Source: Gigaspora rosea (taxonomy: Eukaryota; Glomeromycota; Glomeromycetes; Diversisporales; Gigasporaceae). From it: a stretch of DNA of 64,000 nucleotides. Below, in pieces: positions 24,734 to 35,239 of the stretch; position 1 is the first letter of the stretch, and each line of letters opens with the position of its first letter. The stretch is taken from contig QKWP01000114.1 in assembly GCA_003550325.1 (NCBI GenBank), positions 358,914-422,913 on the forward strand, given 5' to 3'. The translations under genes and the position numbers were made by a program. The notes beneath the pieces are model-generated. The model was given only the letters and a program-made list of their open reading frames with translations, made no database searches and was not told the DNA's origin.

Positions 24734-25289
24734 CTGTAGTAAACAAAAAGTTATACTATCAGTATTAAAAATCTAACCTTTATTTATAAATAGAAAGAAG
24801 ATCAATTAACGTTATTCTCAATGCCCACTTTTAGCATACTGTACATATAAACTTCTATTTGGCGATACTGAAATAATGATAATTTGCTATTTTAAATTTT
24901 TATTTATTGATATTGAATTTATTTATTTATTTATTTATTTATATGCTTTATAATCTTATTACATATTAATTGACTCTACTTGGCACATATAGTAAGAGGT
25001 TTAGTTCATATTATTCAGATTATCTGTCAAATAATTGCTATAAAAATTTGATGATAAATGGACAGCATTGTAACAAAAGAAAAGTTAGATAGCACTAAAA
25101 TTTTTCTCATAGTTCAGTACACTTAAAGTTATAGAAATATATTTATTTATATAGTATACTATATAAGGTGCATGCTATTTCAGGATGTGCATAGGTGTTA
25201 TTTTAAAGCCAAGTATACCGGTACTATTTTTAGGGAATGTAATTTTCAAAATAATGCCCATGTGCACTATTCTGCAGTAATACAAGTAT

Positions 25290-26505
25290 CTTAACTTTAA
25301 TATAAGTAAAATTACATGCTAAAAAAATGTTAAAAAAAACTTTAAACATAGTATACAAAGCATCTTTTGTACAATAACTTGTTTTATTTGAACATGTTTA
25401 AAAACCCAAAGCAGGTTATTATAATAAAAAAGGGTTTATATAAACAATCAAAAATTTTTAACTTTAGTATATAGCTAACTTATTTTTATATCAAGATAAC
25501 CTATATTTTACTACTAAATAAAGTTGTTTAAAGCACAATTTTACATATAAATTCTGTTTTAATTATTTGTTTTTGATAAAGTTATATTGAAATTGTACAA
25601 AATTAGCAAAATTTTGACTTGGTTTTTATGCTCTATTTGTTTTTCTTTTCTTGTTCTACAGTATATAACTGTAAATTTTAATTTTAAAGTAATAAGTTAA
25701 GTTTAAAAGAATTTTTTAACTAATATTTATAGTAAATTCATATGTTTTTATTATAATTTTTATTATAGACAGCAATCAATTGGTCTTGTTCTATATCTAA
25801 TACATTATTTAGTAAAAATTTTTAAAAATTGCAAATTGGCTTAACACGCAAATAAATACATACTATGAAGTGACATGTGCTAGCCAATCATTTGTTCAGT
25901 TTTGCCAAATTACAATCTTCAAAAATTTGCTAAATAATAGTACCATAAACTGCTATTTACAAGATTCTCTAGAATTAGATTCCTATATATTAGACCCAGA
26001 TGTGAATCTCAAAATTTATAAAACTAAATGCAAGTTTTTTTAAAATATTTAGGCTTTCCACTATAAAGAAAAAATATACATGCTTTTTAAATTTTTCTTC
26101 TAATAATACAGACTTTCTACTATATACTCGACTTGGGATTTAATATTAGATTTAATTTTGGTGAATGTAAGAAATCCAACCAGATCTTTAATATTGCAGT
26201 TTACAGAAATTCTAAGTTTTAATTTGAGTAAATATGATTATTTTTAATATATAAAAAAATTACAGAAAAAAATAAATTCATAATTATAAGAGTTTGTTAA
26301 ATAATAAATTTTATTATATATAAATAATTTATAAAATAAGCATATATTAAGAATTATTAAAAATAAAAATTAATAGCATTGTTAAATCATACCACTAATA
26401 TTTAATAATTTTATAATTTTTATTATAAGCTACAATATAATATAAAAATTAGATGTAATACAAATCTTGAATATTTTTTAAAAAATGACTAAACACAAAA
26501 ATTCA
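25290..26505. other. AT-rich stretch without a supported gene
   Basis: No ORF or structured repeat of note. Confidence 0.5.
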
Positions 26506-26509
26506 TTTA

Positions 26510-27185
26510 TAAAATTATCTTTGAGGCTCTAACAAAAAAATTCTTCATAAAATTTTGGTATAATTTATACTCATACTTCATTTTAGACCTTAATCATTCT
26601 CTAATACAGTTTGGCATTTTTTTAAATTTGGGTAATTATACCTTTTATATTATGAATATATCAATCAAATAGTTCTGGAATTTTTGTTATATAATATCAT
26701 ATGTTTATTGGCCAATCAAATTATGGCTTTAAAGAATAAAATATACCTAGTATAGTAATATTATAACTAAAGAATTATTACTAAAAAAAAATTCAATTTT
26801 TTATATTTATATATAAATCTTACTTGCAAGCAACATTATTAGTATATATAGATTGATTTGCTTAGTATAAATATCTCGTTATAATTACTTTTTTTTATCT
26901 TTAACCCTAATACAGTTTAGCATTTTTTTCAAATTTGGATAATTATACTTTTTATAGTATAAAGGTATCAATTAGATGGTTCTGAACATTTCTGTTATAT
27001 AATATCACATGTTCATTGGCTATCAAATCATGGTTGAAGGATAAAGTATAGTATAATAATATTATAACTGAAAATTTATTACTAAAATTTAATTTTTTAT
27101 AATTATATGTAAATCTTTATTGCAAGCAATTTTTTTAGTATATATGCTTAATATAAATATCTTACTATAATTACTTTTTTTTTTT
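26510..27185. repeat. Two-copy tandem repeat, period about 305 bp
   Basis: Units at about 26588-26894 and 26895-27185 share TAATACAGTTTrGCATTTTTT, ATATAATATCACATGTTCATTGGC, AATATTATAACTrAA and TAAATCTTTnTTGCAAGCAA. The stretch just before the first unit carries the GAGGCTCTAACAAAAAAATT core of the element at 9528. Confidence 0.8.
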
Positions 27186-27189
27186 ACAA

Positions 27190-28110
27190 ATATTAAGTTC
27201 AAAGATATTTTGCTAAATACTATTTAAAACTGAATAATTTTTGTACTATTTAATTTATTTTAGTGAAAAGAATTGAATGGTATAAAATTATTCAATTATA
27301 ATTGATAGAACACAAAATATCACCAACCATCTAATTTTTTATTGTATCAAAATTTTTGAATAATATCTAACTAAAGCAAATAGAATTTTATTTGACTATG
27401 CAAAGGTAAATGTATCACTATTATATTACTTTTTATTTCTTAGTTACAATATCTAGAAGAATAGAAATTATTGTCAAAATCTACTTGTAAACTAACTTTA
27501 AAAATGGCAAGCCAATTTTTAAAAGAATATAGCTCATAAACTACAATACATAACAACTATAAATACAAACCTGAATAAACAGATAATGGTGCAAAAAAAT
27601 GTAAATCGAAATAAACATATAATATTGAAAGAACATTTAAATTATTGAGTCAAAAAAAAGGTTAACTAGACTAACTATAAATAACTTGACAAAAATTTAA
27701 TGTTTTTTTAGGTCTTATCTATTTCATCAGAAAGAGTAGATTCTGTTGGATTATTGATAAATTCTAAATCTATAGGTTCTCTATATTTCATGTAAATGGT
27801 TATTAGTTATAATCAAGTAGTATGAAAGTCAGAAGACTTTAGCCAAAAAATGTGATTATAAGCCAATTATCACTCAAGTATTTCTATGAAATGTTTTAGA
27901 ATCGATATCTATATTTGTTAAAATCCCTGACTATAATATTAATAGAAGTTTATAATTTGCTTATTTTGATTTGCATATTATAACACTACAGAAGTGAAAT
28001 ATAGTTTTTGAAAATTAATATAGAAAACATATTACTAATTTGATAATTGATCTTAAAATTAAATTTAAAATATATAGCCATATATATAAATTTTGGTATA
28101 AATATATATA
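27190..28110. other. AT-rich stretch without a supported gene
   Basis: On the minus strand at 27791-27707 a 27-codon frame (MKYREPIDLEFINNPTEST and on) has an ordinary-looking acidic composition and could be the tail of a decayed gene, but no upstream exon can be supported. Confidence 0.4.
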
Positions 28111-28244
28111 GATAATGCTTAATCAAATTTTGAATATACGCTAAAATTGTTGCCGATCACTTTTGCCAGCCAATCAGATGCCGGAAAAGAACTATCATAC
28201 AATGGCACATCACTAGTCACAACGTACGTACTGTACGTATAATC

Positions 28245-28480
28245 ACTGTCGGGGATGATGCTGAAATCAGTTGATGCTGAAATTTGGGGTCTTGATTTGA
28301 AACTATAAGCCCTGCTAAAATCCACATATACTCTTTAATTATCAGATCTACACCCAAACCTTACCCTAACCCTATAAGACAAAAACGAAAAAAAACACCT
28401 CAAAAAAATCTAAAAATTTCATATCAAAATAAATCAAAATTTCAGGATCTTCTGGTTTCAGCATCATTCCCACAATCACT
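28245..28480. repeat. Inverted-repeat element beside the second duplication copy
   Basis: GGGGATGATGCTGAAATCAG at the left is mirrored by CTGGTTTCAGCATCATTCCC at the right, with arms of about 40 bp. The spacer includes CCTTACCCTAACCCTATAAG. It abuts the left edge of the 28488-32400 block. The short minus-strand ORF at 28119-28325 overlaps it and is not supported as a gene. Confidence 0.55.
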
Positions 28481-29132
28481 AAATTAACACACATGCGGAC
28501 GGACAAAAGTTTTCCAAATTACGTTTTTGATCTTGTTTATGCAGACTTAGTCGATCTTTGTAATGTATCTAAGAATTTTCGGTAAATTTAGGAAGATATG
28601 CACCAAAAAAGTCACTAATTTTGGTCAAAATGCATCAAAAATGTAATTTGATATCACCTTGCATAGACGCTAAAAGATCCTCCGCTACGCTCCGGATCAA
28701 TAAAGAAAAACAAAATTTAATATTGATAATGATACCGTTTAATATCAACTAATACCTCTTATTTTGAATAAACCGATAAATGAAAATTCAATGGTTCATT
28801 TCCAGATTTTTTTTTGATTATTTAAATGTTATCCTCAGTAGATTAGTGATACCATAGTTAAACTTTTGAAAGTATTTACAATCTTACTTGTTGGACACTT
28901 GATCAAATTAAAATTCTCTTAGTTTATTTAGGCCAACTTTGTTTTCATCTCGATCAAGATATAAGTTATTTATTGGTGTTGAGAACGAAAGTATCTTCTT
29001 TATCAATCAGGAATGCATCGTACACTTATTCATGAGATATCTAAATTATTTTGTTCTGGTCCAAAAATCGTAAATAATTTAGAATAACAAAATTAATTCA
29101 GGCCGTACATTTTAGCGTACAACTAAAATCTA

Positions 29133-29345
29133 TTATTGCACGGGTCTTATGTGACAACCCGTGCTTTTTTCATTTACTTATTGGCACGGGATTGTTACGT
29201 CAGACACCGTGCAATAAAATAGTTATTATATGGGTGTTGATAACCCGTTACACACACGGGTTCATATTTAAATCCCGCGCCTTCGGCACGGAATATGAAC
29301 CTGTGTGTACTGGTTATTCACTACAACCCATACAATAACTATAAA
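29133..29345. mobile_element. Palindromic insert with CACGGG motifs, present only in copy 2
   Basis: Two adjacent inverted repeats: TTATTGCACGGG (29133) against CACCGTGCAATAA (29205-29217), and TAGTTATTATATGGGT (29220-29235) against ACCCATACAATAACTA (29326-29341). The latter has inner arms AACCCGTTACACACACGGGT / AACCTGTGTGTACTGGTT. The equivalent position of copy 1 (about 2718-2815) has unrelated AT sequence. This is probably a pair of miniature elements or one compound hairpin element inserted after the duplication. Confidence 0.6.
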
Positions 29346-30890
29346 ATATGATTCCCTGATTTTAATTATGAAACCCCTAATGTATAAATTCGAAAATAAT
29401 GTTCGTTTCACAATCAGCTACCACTTATCTTTTATATAATACAGTAACAAATTTTTTTATGAATATATTTATAAAGATTATTTTTGTATTTATAAACTTT
29501 TTCTTTAGAAATTGCTTAACAAATTTACTTATTCTCTTTAATTTAAAAAAAATTTACAAATAATAATTAAATCTATTTAATAAAAAATTTATATGTACTA
29601 TATACAGTTGATGAAATTCTATAATGAACTCCGGATAATGAGATCAAACCATTCAAATTTCATAAAAGTTCATTTAAAAAGTGTTATGACACTTAATTTT
29701 TTTTATATTATAATGAAAGTAACGTTAAATATTATATATGAAACTAGGAAAAATTTTTTTTATGAAGTGTCTGGAAGTTCTTTAAACAATAAGAGCTTTT
29801 GATGGATAAATAGATTTCATTCTTGTAAACATTTTTGTAAACTTAAGGATTATATAAAGATAATATTAACACACATTTGTCAACGAGCTTGAAGTTTTTT
29901 AAAAGACTATATGATTTTAGCGGAATTTGATTTTTTTTTTTTTATAACGTATAAATGATTATTTTAAGTAATAGATCTTTTATCAAAACTTTTAATAGAG
30001 TATTTTAAAATCATATCCCAGCGATAATGTTTTCATATTCTTGTTAGTTCGTAGTAACATTACAATCAAAGAACATCCCATGACATTTTAAGCACTGAAG
30101 TTTTCATTACGAAACAAATCTCTGATTCCCTCATACAAATAATTGTTAATAGATGTGTTAACGTAAACTTATATATTCAAATAGTGGTTTTAGGTAACTT
30201 GGAAGAGTGGGTTTAAAAGGTATTAGGGCTCTTCTTCAGCATTTAACATTAGAAGGAATATTCTTTTATGTCTTATATCTTTAATCGTTCACTCTACAAT
30301 ATTGGGATAATAATTCTGCAATTGACTGTTTATAAGAGCACATGAAAATAAACTTTTATAATTATGATTGTAACAAACATTCAGTAATGTTATTGAAAAA
30401 AATAAAAATTTTAGATTAACGCTAAAAATATAACCAGAATTAATGTTTTAAAACTTACAAAGGTTACTTACAATGAGATTTCATAACTGATTACTGACTA
30501 TAGTGATTATAAAGTCGTTTATGTTTTTAAAAAGATAATTACTAGATCAGAAATAGTTTATTATTAAATGAATTATGAAAATTTTTTTCATATTTAAATC
30601 AATTATTGCCAGAATAAATCTTGAATGAGACAGGACCGATAATTTTTAATTCATTGGTCAATTACAGTTTAGTCCTGTCATATCGAATATTGACCCTTGC
30701 CTAATGTCACGATAAATACGGAATAATTCTTGATCAAGGAGAAATTTATCATTAAATTTCGATAGTCATAAAATATATATGTAATCGTAAAATACATAAA
30801 TTCTATAAAATAAATAAATTCATAAAATACATAAATTCTATAAAATATATGAATTTTTTATAAATTGATCATTTAAAACATTGGAATAAT

Positions 30891-32368
30891 TCAATTAACC
30901 ACCCTTGTTGCCGATTTTTCCGATTTTTCACTATGATCTAGCATAGGGTGAATATCACTTTCTTTGTATCGATTGATCATCCTCTTCATACATATAAATA
31001 TCACAGTAAATACTATCGAGAGAATGACAATAGTTGATGATAAAATAATTATGATAATAATAAAAGTTTATTATTGTCATTAGTAGATTGCGGCGGCACA
31101 GCGGTATCTTCTTCGTTATCTATTTCAAGACCATTGACTTTTGGCAGGGAAAAATCATTGCTTATAGGGTTTGTATAATTTACATAATTAAAATTTGTTT
31201 CCCATTTTTGACTTGACATATTGTAGGCTACCCATGAATCAAGGATAGGTTGAATGCAATATCCAGTTGTACCACCATAAATCTTTTTAATCCGTTGAAA
31301 AAATAATAATGATTAAATTGAATTAATTTAATTAACATTATAAACACTATATGATATTAAAATTTAATCTTACAAATACGGAGTCAGACAATTGAGCACC
31401 ATGTCCTCGATTTCGAGTTACTGTAATGTTTTGAATAAATGGTGCCGAAATAACATTCTCAAATTGGAAAGTTTTCAGATCGAAATTTACCACTTGCATA
31501 ACATTTCCGCCAGTATCTAACATGATAATACTTAGTTTATTATTCCAAACTCCTATTATACCATCATTAAATGGGATTGGAAATTGAAATTGAGGTGTCA
31601 TAAATCCATATTTTGGTGAATAAATATATTGAGTTTGATTGAAGGTAAAAGTCGGAGTATTCTCGTGAAAACCACCAAATATGAAAGCATTTCCTTTGAT
31701 TGCCACGACACCAGCATCTTTAGTTGGAGCAATACCACTCTTTTAAAATCATGAAATAACTTTAATAAAAAACTTCAAAATAATTTGATATTTGCAAGAT
31801 GTTAGGCATTCACCTTATTATCTGATAAAATCGTCCACTGCCATGGAGTAACATTTATATCTAATAAATACGATCCTTGTGTTGTAGAATTTGCTCCCCA
31901 CATAAACATTTTACCTGGTTTTAACCATACAGCACGTGGCCCCCAATTGTCATTTATAAGATCGCTTGGTATAAAATTTTGTGAATACTTAGGATCATTC
32001 CATATTTGAGTATTAAAATCATAAACTTGTAAACCAGGAGAAGTACTATTAGGTTGTTGATTTTTTCCTCCAAGCACGAATAAAAGGCCACGAGTTTCGT
32101 CAACAATACAACCAGGGTCTGTAACACTTTCAACATTTGTCGTTGATAATGGTTGCCATGAAATTTTACCTTGTGAAAATGGTGGTGTTGCATAATGAAA
32201 AAAATTGGTAAATGCGTAGGTACTACATCCTATTGTGCCTCCGAAAACGTAAAATGAATTCTTATAAGTAACCACACAGTGTGAAGCGAGTGGCCCAATA
32301 TCTTCTGAGGCTGACATACTTATCAATCCCATAAAAATTATAATAAACTTTTTCATAATAAATTTCAT
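30891..32368 (-). pseudogene. Kelch-repeat protein, second copy, frameshifted in exon 3
   Basis: Exons 1 (32368-31814) and 2 (31739-31374) are open and keep the splice sites (donors GTGAAT and GTAAGA). They encode a signal peptide (MKFIMKKFIIIFMGLISMSA) and kelch blades (FYVFGGTIGC, LLFVLGG, AFIFGGF). The expected exon 3 starts at 31284 with IYGGTTG, but a net 2-nt gain compared with the intact copy brings a TAG at 31230-31228. A second change of about 8 nt lies near 31065, where the membrane helix (VILSIVFTVIFICM) and a tail ending RVVN appear in another frame, with the matching stop at 30893-30891. As written the product would be about 325 aa, with no membrane anchor. It may be a true pseudogene, a gene now giving a secreted propeller, or the result of sequencing errors in AT-rich repeats. 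Confidence 0.75.
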
Positions 32369-32481
32369 GATTTGCTAAATCGTTGAGAAAAATTTTAGAA
32401 GCTAAATCAAATTCATTATATCTTATTAGAGATCTGCCTTCTATATCATTAAAGATATTCCGATCCTTTTTACCAAAAATG

Positions 32482-32765
32482 GGGGATGGCTAAAGCCAGG
32501 TGCGTTTATATGTTTTTGATTATTTAATTAAAATTAGGGTGAGGGTTAGTTTGGGGTTAGGTTTAGAGCTTGACTTGTAAGTAAAATTGTCTTCCCGACA
32601 TTTTTTATTAATGCACCTAGACAGGTTTAGACACTCGTTTTTTGTATTTTCGGCGTTTTTCACTTTTTTCTTTGTTTTTGTCTCGTCGGGCTGATCCGTA
32701 AAGATCAAATTTTACGATTTGATTGGCTTTCTATCACGTGAACGCACCTGGCTTTAGACGACCCC
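32482..32765 (+). mobile_element. GGGG-ended TIR element, copy 2, with 8-bp target duplication
   Basis: Ends GGGGATGGCTAAAGCCAGGT and ACCTGGCTTTAGACGACCCC, flanked by CAAAAATG at 32474-32481 and 32766-32773. Nearly the same sequence as 17864-18148. It lies about 110 bp upstream of the start codon of the second kelch copy. The minus-strand ORF inside it is not a gene. Confidence 0.85.
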
Positions 32766-32936
32766 CAAAAATGGATATGTTGTGTAATGAGTTTGTCATG
32801 TGGTGTAAGTAGCCTTTACTATGAACAGTTGGTGGTTCTACTGCTTACGGTATTTTGTCTATGCTTGTGCATTTTGATCATCGAAATAATTTCCTCGCAA
32901 TATTCAAAAAAGGAAATTTGCTTTTACCGTTTTTAT

Positions 32937-33046
32937 ATACATGTTACATGTTACATGTACATGTTACATGTACATGTTACATGTACATGTTACATGTACA
33001 TGTTACATGTACATGTTAATGTAACATGTACATGTTAATGTTTAAT
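32937..33046. repeat. ACATGT-type microsatellite
   Basis: Repeating 12-mer TTACATGTACATG, self-complementary in large part. It ends right at the left TIR of the Tc1-like element. Confidence 0.9.
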
Positions 33047-33136
33047 GTACAGTAGGCAACAAAAGTAACGCCCGATTTGCAGATCGTCACACGTGAGTAA
33101 ATAAAGGGGCTGTGTATACTAAAGCTGCTGGTGAAA

Positions 33137-33278
33137 CTACCGTAAACTGCCGTATAAACAACCCGGGTCTGGTACATTCCACCAAAAAATTAATTAGTAA
33201 AAAAAAGAAAATTATTAGTAAAAATGAGGGGGGGGTCTGATATGTGGGGGGCTGTTTATACGGCAGTTTACGGTAATT
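33137..33278. mobile_element. Small TIR element inside one arm of the palindrome
   Basis: TACCGTAAACTGCCGTATAA at the left is mirrored by TTATACGGCAGTTTACGGTA at the right. It is present only in the left arm of the surrounding palindrome; the right arm has uninterrupted sequence there, so it inserted last. A G8-like run and CCCGGG lie inside. Confidence 0.8.
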
Positions 33279-33279
33279 A

Positions 33280-33440
33280 GTTTCACCAGGTGAAACTGGT
33301 GAAACTGGTGAAATGGTGATTATGGTGATATTGGTGATACTGGTGAAACTGGTGAAACTGATGAAACTGGTGAAACTGGTGAATTGGTAATACTGGTGAT
33401 ACTGGTGATACTGGTGAAACTGGTGAAACTGGTGATATGG
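33280..33440. repeat. 9-bp minisatellite GGTGAAACT/GGTGATACT, left arm
   Basis: About 17 units of GGTGAAACT, with GATACT and GATAT variants. The complementary array AGTTTCACC/AGTATCACC is at 33875-33970 in the right arm. Confidence 0.9.
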
Positions 33441-33874
33441 TGATTGATAGTCTGATCGTCCATAGTATAACGTGATGCAAATCACATGAAAATTACTTGT
33501 AGGCGGAATGTGGCATGCATACATATAAACTTTTTTTCGTACTAAGTTAACGACTTGTGTGATTAATTGAAAGTTATAGAGCTCGTTGAGATGCATCTAA
33601 CGGTGGTTAGATCATCCAAATCGGCCTAGTGGATAGCGAGATATCATTAAAAACAATTGGCCGACTATATAAAACATTGTTAGTTTGCATAGAGATTTTA
33701 TATAGTTGGTCAATAATTTTTCACCATCCATTAGGCCGATTTGGATGATCTAACCACTGTTAGATGCGTCTCAACGAGCTCTACAACTTTGAATTAATCA
33801 ACACAAGTCATTAACTTAGTACGAAAACAGTTTTATATGTATGCATGCCACATTCCACCTATAAGTAATTTTCA

Positions 33875-33985
33875 CAGTTTCACCAATATTACCAGTTTCA
33901 CCAGTTTCACCAGTATCACCAGTATCACCAATTTCATCAGTTTCACCAGTTTCACCAATGCTAATTGGTGATTGGTGATTGGTGT
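33875..33985. repeat. 9-bp minisatellite, right arm (complement of the left array)
   Basis: About 12 units of CAGTTTCAC/CAGTATCAC. It is shorter than its partner array, so the arms have changed length independently. Confidence 0.9.
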
Positions 33986-34133
33986 AAATCGGTGCACCAT
34001 TATAGTTTAGTTTCACTAGCAGCTTTAGTATATACCCTATAAATTATGTGTTTTGGAGCAAATTTTTTCATATTCTGCTTATTTATACATCAAAAAAATA
34101 AGCACAAAGAACAAAAAAATTTTTTTTTATAAA

Positions 34134-35140
34134 ATGCCATGCAAACAAATGGATGATAAAGAGAAGAAAATGGTCCTTGCTTATATCAGTACTATGAGGT
34201 TGCCCATAAGCTTGGACATGCCCCAACAACAATTCGACAGTTCTTAGCGAAGTACAAAAGGACCAAAAAATTTGAAAATTTACTCAGTCTGGACATCCCC
34301 CATTCTCAAGAAGCAAGAAAAATGGCTGTAGTAAAAAAAGTATTAAAAGTAAGGTGGGTGCACTTCTCCAAATTGTAAAGGATCTAAATCCCAAAATGCA
34401 GCAGTGTTCAAACTGTAGCTAGGACCTTACATGACATTGTGCTTCATTCTCATGTAGCTGCCTTGAAGCTATTTTTGTCACCAGCCAATATAGAAGGGTG
34501 TAAAAAATGGTGTAAACAACACAAAGACAAGGACATTTACTATTGAAGGCGTGTCATTTTTTCTGATTAAATAAGTGTCAAAGTAGGTAAACAATCCTAC
34601 CAAGTTTGAATATAGCATTGTGCGGATGAAAGATACAAACATGAGTATTTGCAACTGGATTTTAAGAGTGGCAGGGTCTCAGTAATGGTTTGATCATATT
34701 ATGTCGACACCATTAAAGGTCTTTTTTGATAATTACAAAGGTCCCAAGCAAAAAATTAATAAAAAATTTATACTAAGGTTCTAAACAACTACCTCATACA
34801 TTTGTATCTGCTGCTTGTTTGTTACTCAACTCCATTCAATTTTTTAGCATGATAATGCTCCTGTTCATAAGGTGTCAGATTGGCTTAAATCATAAAAAAT
34901 AAATTATATAGATTGGCTTCACGATCCCTAACCTTAACCTCATAGAAAACATTTGGAAAATCATTAAGGACAATATTCATAACCGTGAAGACTATCCAAG
35001 GGATAAACCTGTGCTTAAAGCGGCTCTAACAGAAGCGAGTTGAATTAGAATACATCAGTTCTTCGTGTAGTTTCAGACTCAATAATACGAAGAACTGAGG
35101 TTATTGCAGGTGCAAAGGGTCACTTATCAATGTATTAAAT
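34134..35140 (+). pseudogene. Tc1-family transposase, broken
   Basis: Start ATG at 34134. The N-terminal helix-turn-helix region reads MPCKQMDDKEKKMVL and, after a frame change near 34185, YYEVAHKLGHAPTTIRQFL. Later parts are in several frames with stops. The catalytic core is still recognisable at 34851 as DNAPVHKVSDWL (second Asp of the DDE/D triad) and, around 34930-34965, as NLIENIWKIIKDN (the third acidic residue). At least three frameshifts and several stops exclude activity. It would have cut and pasted this element at TA sites. Confidence 0.85.
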
Positions 35141-35239
35141 TAATAAAAAATTTTTTTGATATATATGCAGCCAAAATTTTATTAATAAAAAATTTCTATT
35201 TTGAGCAAAAATTGGGCATTATTTTTGTTGGCTACTGTA

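Larger units (their letters stand above)
23742..25286. mobile_element. Long, interrupted relative of the TA-inserting TIR element
   Basis: The left part (TTTTGATCACCTGTGCAGTA, CATATGCGCTATTTTGAAA, AATATTTATTTGAAA) and right part (ACTATATAAGGTGCATGC, GCCCATGTGCACTATT) align with the two ends of the 407-bp element at 16874-17280. CpG positions are mostly changed to TpG/CpA here. Another element sits inside (about 23950-24733) and further unexplained sequence lies at 24734-25140. Confidence 0.65.
28488..32400. repeat. Segmental duplication, copy 2
   Basis: Homologous, same orientation, to 2095-5870. Differences visible by eye: an extra patch at about 28674-28718, a palindromic insert at about 29133-29345 replacing unrelated AT sequence of copy 1, numerous short indels, and frameshifts in the third exon of the kelch gene. 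The part left of the gene shows no other gene. Confidence 0.9.
33107..34039. mobile_element. Palindromic (foldback) element nested in Tc1
   Basis: Long inverted arms: GTATACTAAAGCTGCTGGTG at the left and GCAGCTTTAGTATATACCCT at the right, then complementary 9-bp repeat arrays, then inner arms with GTTAGATCATCCAAATCGGC meeting near 33685. The inner arms (about 33531-33835) are homologous to the core of the 38280-39121 palindrome. There is no protein-coding capacity. ORFs here, including the long minus frame at 33087-33596, are translated repeats. Confidence 0.8.
33050..35237 (+). mobile_element. Tc1-like DNA transposon, decayed, with a nested palindromic element
   Basis: TIRs are CAGTAGGCAACAAAAGTAAC at the left (33050) and GTTGGCTACTG preceded by ATTATTTTT at the right (ends 35237), each flanked by TA, the hallmark of Tc1/mariner insertion. 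Removing the nested element (33107-34039) leaves about 1.25 kb, the usual size of a Tc1 element, with one transposase gene. Confidence 0.85.

Noticed and set aside
28119..28325. 68-codon minus-strand frame with ordinary amino-acid composition
   Set aside because: It overlaps an inverted-repeat element, has no domain or conserved start, and no convincing exon could be joined to it.
33087..33596. 169-codon minus-strand frame with FTSF/QYHQ repeats
   Set aside because: It is the translation of the 9-bp minisatellite and crosses the ends of two nested elements.
33280..33985. Regular short repeats that might suggest a CRISPR array
   Set aside because: The units are contiguous 9-mers without spacers, in a eukaryotic transposon.
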